Below are positions 8,768 through 18,610 of a DNA stretch of 64,000 nucleotides, in pieces. Positions within the stretch are counted from its first letter, which is position 1. Each line of letters opens with the position of its first letter. Made by a program: the position numbers and the translations under genes. Below the pieces are notes generated by a model. The model was not told the DNA's origin. It saw nothing but the letters and a program-made list of their open reading frames with translations, and searched no databases. The DNA is from Cytobacillus oceanisediminis (lineage in GTDB: Bacteria; Bacillota; Bacilli; Bacillales; Cytobacillaceae). The DNA lies in contig NZ_VLKI01000001.1 in assembly GCF_007830235.1 (NCBI RefSeq), forward strand, positions 1-64,000. The letters are read 5' to 3'.

Positions 8768-9083
8768 TAACTATTTCTCCTTTCAATTCCCCTTCAATGT
8801 TTTTTTATGCCTGCTAAATTCCAATGTAAAAGATACATGTGGACAAAAAGCAGGAGCTTTTCGCATTGCTCTTATATAAGAATATTTTCAGGACTAATAT
8901 TTTAATTGGTAAAAATTAATCGCTATAATTATTGAAGTTATATTAAATAAGTTTTAGAAATTCATTTTTATCAGGGGGAAAACGATGAATATTTTTAAGG
9001 TGATTAACAATTCCTGTTGCTATATTTAGAGGGGAGTATTTCTTGTGCGTACTAAATTTTTTTTGATCAGTGGATTTAAGTCT
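8768..9083. other. Spacer with two tiny ORFs bearing ribosome sites
   Basis: This 316-nt A+T-rich spacer has two plus-strand micro-ORFs. One is an ATG at about 8984 after AGGGGG, encoding 14 residues. The other is a GTG at about 9044 after GAGGGGAG, encoding MRTKFFLISGF and stopping near 9094. They may be remnants of a lost gene. No proven function. Confidence 0.3.
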
Positions 9084-10094
9084 TTATCTATTTGAAATAT
9101 ACTTTTGTATTTTATCTATATTTTTAAAATCATTCTGATTATAATTTCCTGCTTCTTTTGTGCCACCTAGTCCATTGGCAATTCCAATAATTTGCTTTGG
9201 CGAATTTATATTATCAACGATAATATCCCCTTCATCTCCTATAACCCCCCCAGAGACAATTTTTATTTCCTCAATGAATGATTTGCCTTGAATGTTTCTA
9301 AAAAACAGTTCGCTGTAATCCATCAAAGGCATTAAAGTGTATAAGAACCCTAATCGAACGTCCAGCCGAAAACAATTTAATAATTTGTGTTTGCCATTTT
9401 TGTGAAATTCATGGGTGAAGTTATTTATCCCTCCGTCCAAAACCAAAGCATTTTCTTTTAAACAATGAATAAGACTCTGGTTTATCACTTTTTCAGAGGA
9501 TACAAAGGAAATAATACCGTCAAAAAAATTATTCACCTCATCAAAATTATTAATTTGCTTGATTTTATTATAGGAATACTTTGGAAGAATTGTGTTAAGT
9601 GCATTTACCAATAAACTGACTTTATTTATATTCCGAGAGAAAATATATAGATTCGCCCCTCGTTCAGCCAATCTTAAAGCAAGTTTCCCTCCTATGTTTC
9701 CAGCACCATAGATTAATATTTTTTTATCTTTAAGAGATCCATTAAAATAATTTAGCATAAAAAGATCTGCAGCCTCTACAGTGGCATCATTTGGCTTGTA
9801 TGATTTAATAATTGAACTTTTTATAGTGCTTCTGGCTATACTTTCAAGATCTACATTTTTTTTGGCTTCAACATCAATTAATATATATTTGACCTTGCCA
9901 TCAAGTAACTTTAAACATTCTTCTGCTGCAGGTTTACTAGAAACCAAGAAATTTATCGATTCAAATCCTAGTGCTTTTCTTCTTGGCAAGACGGCAAAAT
10001 AGGCTGAATCTCTAGATGTCATTCCTACGCTTGCAATAGCTATTGCATTAGGATCAGTAAGACTTTTCAATTCCTCTTTTATTTTATCAATCAT
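9084..10094 (-). CDS. Rossmann-fold NAD(P)-binding protein, unknown
   Basis: A 336-residue protein with a central dinucleotide-binding motif, ILIYGAGNIGGKLALRLAERG, followed by IFSRN, about residues 125-160. The overall layout recalls shikimate/quinate dehydrogenase or methylene-tetrahydro(methano)pterin dehydrogenase-like enzymes: a catalytic N-terminal half, then a Rossmann half. No specific family assigned. The ATG sits 14 nt from AAGGAGGAC, rather far. It lies 99 nt downstream of the 4,6-dehydratase gene on the same strand, so it may modify a sugar or another precursor for the glycan. Confidence 0.6.
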   Translation of the reverse strand: MIDKIKEELKSLTDPNAIAIASVGMTSRDSAYFAVLPRRKALGFESINFLVSSKPAAEECLKLLDGKVKYILIDVEAKKNVDLESIARSTIKSSIIKSYKPNDATVEAADLFMLNYFNGSLKDKKILIYGAGNIGGKLALRLAERGANLYIFSRNINKVSLLVNALNTILPKYSYNKIKQINNFDEVNNFFDGIISFVSSEKVINQSLIHCLKENALVLDGGINNFTHEFHKNGKHKLLNCFRLDVRLGFLYTLMPLMDYSELFFRNIQGKSFIEEIKIVSGGVIGDEGDIIVDNINSPKQIIGIANGLGGTKEAGNYNQNDFKNIDKIQKYISNR

Positions 10095-10193
10095 TTCAAC
10101 TTCATTAGTCCTCCTTTTTCCTTGAATAGGGTTGGTTTATGTCATTTAATTAAAGAAATAAAGATGTTTTTTATTGTTCTATACATATAATTT

Positions 10194-11738
10194 TTAATTG
10201 TAATTTTGAATAATTTTGTCAAGTAAATCCCCTATTTCCTCAGGAAAATGCTTAGTCGCTTCTTTAAGTTTTTTCAATTGTTCTGCCAGATTACCATTAT
10301 TTTTTATTTTGGGAACCGCAATTACCACATGAGGGTGCTTGGTTACAGCTATTTCTTCATTGCTATAAAACAGTGATTCATTCAATTTTTCACCCGGACG
10401 AATTCCTGTATATTCGATTCTAATATCCTTGTCCGGTATATAACCTGATAAACAGATCAATTTTTTTGCAATGTCAATAATTTTAACTGGCTCCCCCATA
10501 TCCAATACGAAAACTTCCCCACCATTTGATAATGCACCAGCTTCTAGAACAAGTTGTACTGCTTCAGGTATGGTCATAAAATATCTCACCATATTAGGAT
10601 CTGTTACGGTAACTGGTCCCCCTGACTCAATTTGTTTCTTAAAGATAGGAATAACACTCCCGCGGCTTTCTAGAACATTTCCAAACCTTACAATAGAAAA
10701 TTTCGTTAAGCTTTCTGCTGCAATCGATTGAACAATCAGCTCTCCAATCCTTTTTGTCTTACCCATAATATTTATAGGCTCGACAGCTTTATCAGTCGAT
10801 ATAAAAACAAATCGATCAACGCTAAATTTAGATGATGCCCTAGCAAGGTTTTCTGTTCCAAAAATATTGTTTCGTACTGCAGCACCTTCATTTATTTCCA
10901 TTAATGGAACATGTTTGTGGGCAGCTGCATGAAATACAATATTTGGTTTATACTTATGAAAAATTTGTTCTATATGATACTTATCCTGGATATCAGCTAT
11001 TACTAAATGAGTTTTTGTTTGAGGAAATTTTTCCTTTAAATCAGCGGAAACACTAAAAATACTATTTTCACCATGGCCAAGTAAAATAAGACTTTCTGGA
11101 TTGTACTTGGCAACCTGTTTCACCAATTCACTTCCAATTGAGCCACCTGCTCCAGTGATCAAAACGGATTTATTTGTAATATATTTACTTATTCTGTGTG
11201 TAGGCTCTATGATGTCTCTTCCAATAAGATCTTTTACATTAATTTTACTCTTTTTACTTTTAGATTTTTTCTCTTTACGTTTCAAAAAACTCTTAGCTAA
11301 TTTATGGCCTCCAGGAAACGGACGATTTATTAAAGTTCTTCTTTTAGATATATTTTCATTTTTGAAGGAGATTGCTGGAGCTTCAGGAACAAGTACTGCA
11401 GATGAAGCTAAAAGGATTAATAAAAAAAATAGATTTAATTGTTCATACAAGAAAATTAAGAAATACATACTAAACAGAAAGATAGCAATGGTTAACGATT
11501 TTATAACAAGTAAGTAACCCTCCTTATCAAAGTTGCCTAATTGTTTTGTTAACTCAAATTTGTACAGGCACAATTGAGCTAATAAAACATAGACTACTAG
11601 TGCAATAACCATTTTTATATTCATGGTTTCAAATATTAACCCTTCACTTTCGGCAGCTATCAAGGAAAGAATAAAAATGCCGGTTAGAAAGAAGTAGTTA
11701 ATAACATATTCTTTTATAAATAGGAACAAACTGTTCAT
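10194..11738 (-). CDS. CapD/WbpM-like NDP-sugar 4,6-dehydratase
   Basis: A 514-residue membrane-anchored enzyme expected to convert UDP-GlcNAc (or a similar sugar nucleotide) to a 4-keto-6-deoxy sugar. An upstream in-frame ATG exists, but AAAGGGTGGG places the start at 11738 (MNSLFLFIKEYV). Several N-terminal membrane helices (first ~120 residues) precede the SDR domain with VLITGAGGSIGSELV and the catalytic region STDKAVEPINIMGKTK, where Met replaces the usual Tyr, as in WbpM/PseB-type enzymes. It probably feeds a HexNAc-derived sugar to this cluster. It is shorter than full WbpM, with a reduced membrane part. Confidence 0.82.
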   Translation of the reverse strand: MNSLFLFIKEYVINYFFLTGIFILSLIAAESEGLIFETMNIKMVIALVVYVLLAQLCLYKFELTKQLGNFDKEGYLLVIKSLTIAIFLFSMYFLIFLYEQLNLFFLLILLASSAVLVPEAPAISFKNENISKRRTLINRPFPGGHKLAKSFLKRKEKKSKSKKSKINVKDLIGRDIIEPTHRISKYITNKSVLITGAGGSIGSELVKQVAKYNPESLILLGHGENSIFSVSADLKEKFPQTKTHLVIADIQDKYHIEQIFHKYKPNIVFHAAAHKHVPLMEINEGAAVRNNIFGTENLARASSKFSVDRFVFISTDKAVEPINIMGKTKRIGELIVQSIAAESLTKFSIVRFGNVLESRGSVIPIFKKQIESGGPVTVTDPNMVRYFMTIPEAVQLVLEAGALSNGGEVFVLDMGEPVKIIDIAKKLICLSGYIPDKDIRIEYTGIRPGEKLNESLFYSNEEIAVTKHPHVVIAVPKIKNNGNLAEQLKKLKEATKHFPEEIGDLLDKIIQNYN

Positions 11739-11926
11739 TTTAATTAAATACCCACCCTTTCGTTTTTTTTTATGACCGTTTATTAACAAGATTGAACGAC
11801 TATTTCGTGTAAATTACTATATCTAAATTGCATGTTGTTTTTTTGTAAACTTATATTGATATACCATCACAATATCATCGTATTCATAAAGGAAGATTTT
11901 TGTTTGGGGCATTCACCTCTTTGTCC

Positions 11927-11958
11927 AAAAAAAATAACCTGTTAGTTTAGCCACAGGT
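11927..11958 (-). terminator. Weak hairpin terminator after GT-D gene
   Basis: ACCTGT (11937-11942) pairs with ACAGGT (11953-11958), and on the minus strand a T tract follows (A run at 11927-11936). The stem is only 6 bp, so this is moderate evidence. The rest of the 365-nt spacer 11739-12103 shows no gene. Confidence 0.4.
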
Positions 11959-12103
11959 CTTAGGTTTATGACATCAATTATTTTTTGAACTAGAAAAAAA
12001 ACAGCTAAACACAACTGTTGAAGGATGGGGCTTATTATGAAGGATTAATCCTATTATTGAGGATAAGGGTGGACTTCGTAAAAAAGGCTAAGAAAACCTG
12101 CTA

Positions 12104-12865
12104 TCAATCTTTCCTTTTTTTAGGTGTATTCTTTGCATTAATTTTATTGAATTCATCTGCAGTTTTACCAAACCTAAAGTTATTGCCTTCTATTATCTTA
12201 TCTATAGCATGGCCAAAGTCGATAGCGATTTTTCCGCTATCACGGGCTACTCGGGGTACAAGAATGGAAGCTGGTAATCCTGCAGAAATTAGGGCCACAT
12301 CCCAGTTCGGATTCCTGCATAATAATTTATAAACCCTTTCTATATCAGCCACACCCTCTAAATTAATTATATTCGTAACTGTTATTCCTTTTTTCTGAAA
12401 TAAAGGCAAAGCATCTTTTGAACGCCTTCCAACCAAAACCACTTTTTGCTGACATAGCCAATCCCAGAATTGCTGATTTTTTATTAATTGATGGGTAATC
12501 CAGGCTGAACACACATACTTCGGCACAATTTGAAGTGCCTCTAACATTTCTTTCGTAATCTGGGCAAATCGCCTATCCTCCTCAGACTTAGATGTTGAAC
12601 GGTGAAAACCAACTATATCCGTTAATTTAATTGACTCTCTGATTGCTTCCTGCATCTTTTGAGGATTGTCTGTTGCACCATTGTATTCTCTATATTTCCA
12701 GCCCTTTACCCAGTCAGGATATGTGGTCCATGCTAAACTAATTTCACTATGGCCAAATCGAGCTAAGGAAAGTGGCTTTTTCTGAAGTGAAGCCTCAATT
12801 AATAAATTAACAACCTCTGATGTTTCCAGCATATGATTTTCATACTCACCGGTTATCTTTCTCAT
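12104..12865 (-). CDS. GT-D fold glycosyltransferase (DUF1792)
   Basis: A 253-residue protein with the hallmark LSLARFGHSEISLAW early segment of GT-D (DUF1792) enzymes, which transfer glucose or related sugars. The central part has VVLVGRRS and ALISAGLPASIL, which fit the nucleotide-sugar-binding core. Its start overlaps the end of the DUF4214 gene by 20 nt, so translation is likely coupled. Last gene of the operon that begins with gmd. Confidence 0.78.
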   Translation of the reverse strand: MRKITGEYENHMLETSEVVNLLIEASLQKKPLSLARFGHSEISLAWTTYPDWVKGWKYREYNGATDNPQKMQEAIRESIKLTDIVGFHRSTSKSEEDRRFAQITKEMLEALQIVPKYVCSAWITHQLIKNQQFWDWLCQQKVVLVGRRSKDALPLFQKKGITVTNIINLEGVADIERVYKLLCRNPNWDVALISAGLPASILVPRVARDSGKIAIDFGHAIDKIIEGNNFRFGKTADEFNKINAKNTPKKRKD

Positions 12866-13418
12866 ATTTTTTATCCTTTCTGTAATGTGATATTATTTTC
12901 TTTAAAACCATATCTGCGGTTATTTTTTCTTTAATATTATGCGGCTTTCGTGCTGCATTTTTATTATTAAATTTTATTAGACTGGTAAACTCTCTGCTTT
13001 TTGTAATGAAAATAACCAAATCTATTTTGTCTTTATTAGACCTAATTCTAGAAAGTAAAGGGAAGGAGTAGTCCTTTTTATTCGGTTTTCGGTTTAACAA
13101 TTCCTGAAAAACTTCTTCTATAAAAGGATCTCTATTCCTTTGTATAATTAGTTGCAGGCGGGTAAAAATCGTTCCTTTTTTACTTAAATCAACATGCTGA
13201 TCATTGCATACAGATGTGTTTAACTTGCTGAATAATTCATTGCTTCTAAAAAAGGAACTTAGTATTGTCTCTTTTTTAACCCCTTTTTTTAATGCTTCTA
13301 TATAATTATTAAGCTCCTTATCGTCTGGTTCACGATTTAAAATTTCCCGATATAACTCTTTAACAAATTGTGAACTCCCGTATTTATATATCTCTTGGAT
13401 AATTTGTACGATCCTCAA
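12846..13418 (-). CDS. DUF4214-domain protein
   Basis: A 190-residue protein with two copies of a DUF4214-like helical motif. The first is FVKELYREILNREPDDKELNNYI, near residues 18-40, followed by a FFRSNEL-type end; the second is FIEEVFQELLNRKPNKKD, near residues 100-115. DUF4214 is common in bacterial surface-associated proteins and glycosyltransferases, with no known catalysis. It lies 21 nt after the double GT4 gene and overlaps the GT-D gene, so it probably assists one of these enzymes. No signal peptide. Confidence 0.7.
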   Translation of the reverse strand: MRIVQIIQEIYKYGSSQFVKELYREILNREPDDKELNNYIEALKKGVKKETILSSFFRSNELFSKLNTSVCNDQHVDLSKKGTIFTRLQLIIQRNRDPFIEEVFQELLNRKPNKKDYSFPLLSRIRSNKDKIDLVIFITKSREFTSLIKFNNKNAARKPHNIKEKITADMVLKKIISHYRKDKKYEKDNR

Positions 13419-13439
13419 AACAATTTTCTTCCTCCTTTT

Positions 13440-15803
13440 TTATTTAGTTACACTTTTTAATGCATTTTGATATTGTTTGGCAAGTGAATTCCATGTCAGC
13501 TCTTGTTCCACATAATCAAATGCATTGTTTACAAGATTTAACTTAAGATTTGAACTTTTAATCAAAGGGGGGATCTTATTGGCAAATTCATTTAAACTAC
13601 ATATTATTGCGTGGGTGCCATTGGTGATTTCATAACCTCTCGCACCAAAGGGGGTTGAAACCACTGGAATTTTCCTCCCAAAATATTCAGCAAGCTTAAC
13701 ATTTGAACCAGAACCGGTGATAATTGGATTTATAGCAACATCTGCTACTCTGAAAAGGGCATCTTTAAAAGTTTCATTCAATGTATTAAAAAGTAAAACA
13801 TTTTGAGGAGGTGCTTTGCTTACTGAGTTACAAACCGATCCTATAATTAAAAAATAATAATTTTTCAATTTTAAAGCTAAATCCTGCTCTATAAATTGCA
13901 GGGCCTTAACATTTGGAAAATGATTACTACCTATAAAAATTATAACGGGAGCCCCTTTAAAAAGACCTTTTATACTTGAAAAGTCTTCTTCATAATAGTT
14001 ATATTCTTTTAATTTTATGCCATTCTTTATCGTAACAAATTTCTGTGGGTTTTTTTGGAATAACTTGATGAACTGGTTTTTATCTTCGTCAGACACTGTT
14101 ATCACCAATTTACTTTTTTTTAAAGCAGTATTTTCTATATTCCGGACCTGGCCAGCTAAAAAATTGTATCTTGGGTGACCCTTTAACATTTCCTCCTTAA
14201 GTTTTGTCTCTACATTTAAGCTTTCATATATCAAAGGTTTACCTTCCATATCTTGAATTAAAGGAAACATATATGGATGTGCGGTAATTATAAAGTCTGA
14301 TTTTCTATATAATAATTGGCTTATTTTCATTAATAAATTGTTTTTTATACACATATAGGAATTTACAATGTCACTTACACTTATATGGAATAGTTTTTTT
14401 ACCTTCATATTTTCTTGAACATGCTCATCTGTTTTGGGTATACCTATTTCAATAAAATAGTCGGTAATTCGTTTTTTTTCGATTACCTTTGAAGTTGTAA
14501 AACAGAGCATAATGATATTGTAATTTTTCGATAGTTCAGAATAAAGTTGTTTTAGTCTGACTTCTCCACCTGACAAGGCAGCAGACACCTTAAAATCATT
14601 TAGTACGAGTATATTTTCTCTTTTTTTGCTCTTTGAGATTTTATCAATTTCCTCCTTAAATTTTAAAACAATTTCTTTCCATGAAAAGTTTTGATCAATG
14701 TGTTTTTTTCCGTTCAAAGAGATTCTCTTTAATCTTTCACGATCATTTATTGCTTTATTAAGGATAGCTGCAAAATTATTTTTATCAGCTTCTATATAAT
14801 GTTCATCAGGAGTTATTCTGAGTCCTCTAACTCCTTTGGAGGTTGAAATTAAAGGTAAACCTGCCGAAAGGAATTCAACCGTTTTTAAATTAGTGCCCCC
14901 GCCAGTAAACATAGGATTTATAGCAATATCTGCATTGGCAAGGAGTTCCTTTTTTTTAGTGTTTTCTATTCTTCCTAACAGTTTTACATTCCTTTTGCTT
15001 ACGCCTTTAAATTGATTACAGCAATCCCCTGCAATAACAAAATTTATGTCCCTGCAATTCTCTGCAAGGTTATTTATAATGAAATTAACAGCTTTATAGT
15101 TTGGCGGGTGCTTGCTCCCAATAAAAAAAGCTGTTGGACCTTGGTTGTGATTTTCTCTTAAATTATTTTTCAACTCTTCAGGTATAATCCCATTTGGAGC
15201 AAGTTTAATCTTATCTTCATTTATCCCATAAGACTTAACAAAGCTTTTCCTGTCTTCATCTGAGACGGTAAATACCAAATCAGCCATCAATACCATCTCT
15301 TTTTCAACTTCAAAAAAATACTCAATATATTTTTCTGCTTCAATTCCATCCCACATTTGCTTTGCCAATTCTGCTTCATGGTTATAGCTATTATATATTC
15401 TTGGTTTCTCATCGAATCCAAAAAAGATGTCATACCCCAATGTAAATGGTGATTCGTGAATAATAATATCACTTTGTTCGTACAAATTAAGGAAAACTTC
15501 ATGGTATTTATTTGGGTGATTTGAGGCCAAAGTCGCTACTAACGCGGAATATTCAATTCCAACTTTTCCTTGTAATTCTTTGTTAATGCGACCTTGAATA
15601 TTTTTATCATTTGGGACCAAATATTCCCTAAGGCTTGTAGAATGTTCAACAACTCTTACCGAAGGGTGGGGGTGAGATGAAGATATTAGAGTAACATCAT
15701 AGTACTTGCTTAGTTCGTTATAAAAGTGAAAATACCTGAGCTCACCTCCGGTAGTTGGAGGGTTTTTGGCAGGGAAAAAATTAAGAACAAGAATTTTTTT
15801 CAT
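13440..15803 (-). CDS. Tandem double GT4 glycosyltransferase
   Basis: A 787-residue protein made of two complete GT-B modules of about 390 residues. Module 1 starts MKKILVLNFFPAKNPPTTGGE and ends in a donor site NPMFTGGGTNLKTVEFLSAG. Module 2 starts near residue 395 (NILVLNDFKVSAALSGGE) and has NPIITGSGSNVKLAEYF. The modules are clearly related, indicating an internal duplication or fusion. Each can bind a nucleotide sugar, so the protein could add two sugars in succession, as in building a disaccharide repeat. The gene is 54 nt downstream of gmd. Confidence 0.82.
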   Translation of the reverse strand: MKKILVLNFFPAKNPPTTGGELRYFHFYNELSKYYDVTLISSSHPHPSVRVVEHSTSLREYLVPNDKNIQGRINKELQGKVGIEYSALVATLASNHPNKYHEVFLNLYEQSDIIIHESPFTLGYDIFFGFDEKPRIYNSYNHEAELAKQMWDGIEAEKYIEYFFEVEKEMVLMADLVFTVSDEDRKSFVKSYGINEDKIKLAPNGIIPEELKNNLRENHNQGPTAFFIGSKHPPNYKAVNFIINNLAENCRDINFVIAGDCCNQFKGVSKRNVKLLGRIENTKKKELLANADIAINPMFTGGGTNLKTVEFLSAGLPLISTSKGVRGLRITPDEHYIEADKNNFAAILNKAINDRERLKRISLNGKKHIDQNFSWKEIVLKFKEEIDKISKSKKRENILVLNDFKVSAALSGGEVRLKQLYSELSKNYNIIMLCFTTSKVIEKKRITDYFIEIGIPKTDEHVQENMKVKKLFHISVSDIVNSYMCIKNNLLMKISQLLYRKSDFIITAHPYMFPLIQDMEGKPLIYESLNVETKLKEEMLKGHPRYNFLAGQVRNIENTALKKSKLVITVSDEDKNQFIKLFQKNPQKFVTIKNGIKLKEYNYYEEDFSSIKGLFKGAPVIIFIGSNHFPNVKALQFIEQDLALKLKNYYFLIIGSVCNSVSKAPPQNVLLFNTLNETFKDALFRVADVAINPIITGSGSNVKLAEYFGRKIPVVSTPFGARGYEITNGTHAIICSLNEFANKIPPLIKSSNLKLNLVNNAFDYVEQELTWNSLAKQYQNALKSVTK

Positions 15804-15857
15804 AGCTGAATTCCCCTTTACTTTACTAATAGAAAAATCGGAAATAAAAAATTAACT

Positions 15858-16832
<975 letters not shown>

Positions 16833-16915
16833 TCAACAAAAAGAGTTTTACTGCTGGAAAACTTAATATATTCTCAAAGGCCCGAAATGATTTTCTGATT
16901 AACCCAGCTTATTTT

Positions 16916-16942
16916 TAGTATATGAATGAAAAGGACAAGAGT
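16916..16942 (-). promoter_or_regulatory. SigK-like promoter of gmd operon
   Basis: On the minus strand AC, 16 nt, then CATATACTA: an exact match to the SigK pattern AC-N16-CATAnnnTA. The -10 is at 16916-16924 and the -35 AC at 16941-16942, about 95 nt before the gmd ATG. It implies late mother-cell expression of gmd, the double GT4, DUF4214 and GT-D genes. Confidence 0.65.
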
Positions 16943-17008
16943 TACGATATTCAGTGACTTAATTTCTCAAGAAGCGCCGGAATATGCATATAATGTTTAG
17001 AATCATCC

Positions 17009-18130
17009 TCACTTTTTTGATGGTAACATCCCTACCTGATTTAAACGAAACCTGTACTTTTGACCAATTGCTTCATAAGATAATTTAGTTTCAATTGTCT
17101 TTTTACCGAGTAAACCTATCTTTTCAGCGAATTTTTGGTCGTAAACCAACTTTTCCATCATTTGAGAAGCCTGAATTATGTTAGGTTCAGCCCATAGCTG
17201 ATTTGCTGTATAAGGACCATAATTTTTACCTACTCTTTTTAAAGTAAAATCGACTAAACAGGAATTGTTTTTATCCATAAATTCAAGGTTTCCAGACCAA
17301 TTTGTTGCAATAACCGGCTTGCCTAAATACATGGCCTCAGCTAAGGGCAAGCCAAACCCCTCGGATCTATGGAGGGAAACATAGCAGTCAGATAAATTTA
17401 GTAAACCATTAACCTCTTGACGATTTAATACTTTATCGATGAATATGATGTTTTTATAGTCCTTGGATTTTTGTTTAAGTACCTTAACCTCTTTAATAGA
17501 ATGTGAACCATTATTAATTTTAATAGCGAGAGCAACTGAATTGTTATTCTGAGAAAAAGCTTTCTTAAATGCTTCCAATACTGCTATTGGATTTTTTCTT
17601 GCTGAGGTACTCCGCATATCAAACATTGAAAAGAATAAAAACCTACTTTCTGGAAGTTGAAACTCCTTTCTAGTAATATTTATTGGAACTTCTAAGGATA
17701 TTGAATGGGGGATCGTAATCACCGGCTTCCGGGCTATCTTTGGAATGGACTTAGCTGTAAAACTGGAGGGAACCCAAACTTCATTGATTAAAAGAAAGCC
17801 TTTTAACCAAGAACTAGGGAGTTTTTCCAGCTCCCAATGCCAGTAGCCAATATTATATCGATTTAAAAACCACTTTCTGGGTAAGTTATTTTTCTTAAAA
17901 TGGTAATATAGCTGGTCGGCATTTATAAAAAATATATTCGTATTATAAATAGGTTCTGCCACTTCCTTATGTTTCCAGGATAAGTCATTTTGTCTGGCAG
18001 GACAATGCGGAAAGTTTATTATGCAAAAAGGGATACGTGCAGATTCCAGTGCTTTTGCAGCTGAACGGCATGCCTCTCCTAATCCAAACTCAGCTCTTGA
18101 ATATCCGATTAAATTAACACCTGGCTTCAC
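17009..18130 (-). CDS. GT4 glycosyltransferase
   Basis: A 373-residue GT-B enzyme. The N-terminal half starts GVNLIGYSRAEFGLGEACR, and YWHWELEKLP and NEVWVPSSFTAKSI are in the middle. The C-terminal donor domain has SLHRSEGFGLPLAEAMYLGKPVIATNWSGN, the GPGxxE-like acidic motif of GT4 mannosyl- or rhamnosyltransferases. It begins 21 nt after the RmlC-like gene and so is the fifth gene of the dTDP-rhamnose operon. Transfer of rhamnose is a reasonable guess only. Confidence 0.82.
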   Translation of the reverse strand: MKPGVNLIGYSRAEFGLGEACRSAAKALESARIPFCIINFPHCPARQNDLSWKHKEVAEPIYNTNIFFINADQLYYHFKKNNLPRKWFLNRYNIGYWHWELEKLPSSWLKGFLLINEVWVPSSFTAKSIPKIARKPVITIPHSISLEVPINITRKEFQLPESRFLFFSMFDMRSTSARKNPIAVLEAFKKAFSQNNNSVALAIKINNGSHSIKEVKVLKQKSKDYKNIIFIDKVLNRQEVNGLLNLSDCYVSLHRSEGFGLPLAEAMYLGKPVIATNWSGNLEFMDKNNSCLVDFTLKRVGKNYGPYTANQLWAEPNIIQASQMMEKLVYDQKFAEKIGLLGKKTIETKLSYEAIGQKYRFRLNQVGMLPSKK

Positions 18131-18151
18131 TCCTTCTGTTCCCCTTTCTTA

Positions 18152-18610
18152 CTACCTGAATTTCGTATTCCAATCAAATCCAATTCTTTGATCATTCCAC
18201 TCGATCCTTTTTTCATCTGGGGATTCTACATTATAAGATTGGGTTGTAAAATATATAATCACAGCAGGCCTTTCGCCCAGTACCCGGTATCCATGTGCAA
18301 TTCCTTTTGGTATTAGAAGCATAATTGGATTTTCTTCGCCCATATAATAAACATCTGTTTCTCCATGTGTTTCAGAATCTTTTCTTAGATCAAAAAGTAC
18401 AACCTGTGCATTTCCAGAAGGAAAAAACCATAAGTCATCCTGTTTTTCATGGTAATGAAAAGCTTTAATAACTCCAGGATAGCTCATGGACCATGAAGCT
18501 TGACCAAATCTAGATAATATATCTTTCTCATCATCGCGGACGAGCTCAGCGAAAAACCCGCGATCGTCGCAATGTTTTTTTAACTTTTTTATTCTGACAC
18601 CGTCAATCAT
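18152..18610 (-). CDS. rfbC: dTDP-4-dehydrorhamnose 3,5-epimerase-like protein (SpsL-type)
   Basis: A 152-residue cupin with RGFFAELVRDD at the N-terminus, FHYHEKQDDLWF and IPKGIAHGYRVLGE, which match the RmlC/SpsL family. It is shorter than classical RmlC (about 180) and similar in size to B. subtilis SpsL. It converts the 4-keto-6-deoxyglucose intermediate in dTDP-L-rhamnose synthesis. Its start overlaps the rfbD stop by 4 nt, so translation is coupled. The order A-B-D-C followed by a GT matches spsIJKL. Confidence 0.85.
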   Translation of the reverse strand: MIDGVRIKKLKKHCDDRGFFAELVRDDEKDILSRFGQASWSMSYPGVIKAFHYHEKQDDLWFFPSGNAQVVLFDLRKDSETHGETDVYYMGEENPIMLLIPKGIAHGYRVLGERPAVIIYFTTQSYNVESPDEKRIEWNDQRIGFDWNTKFR

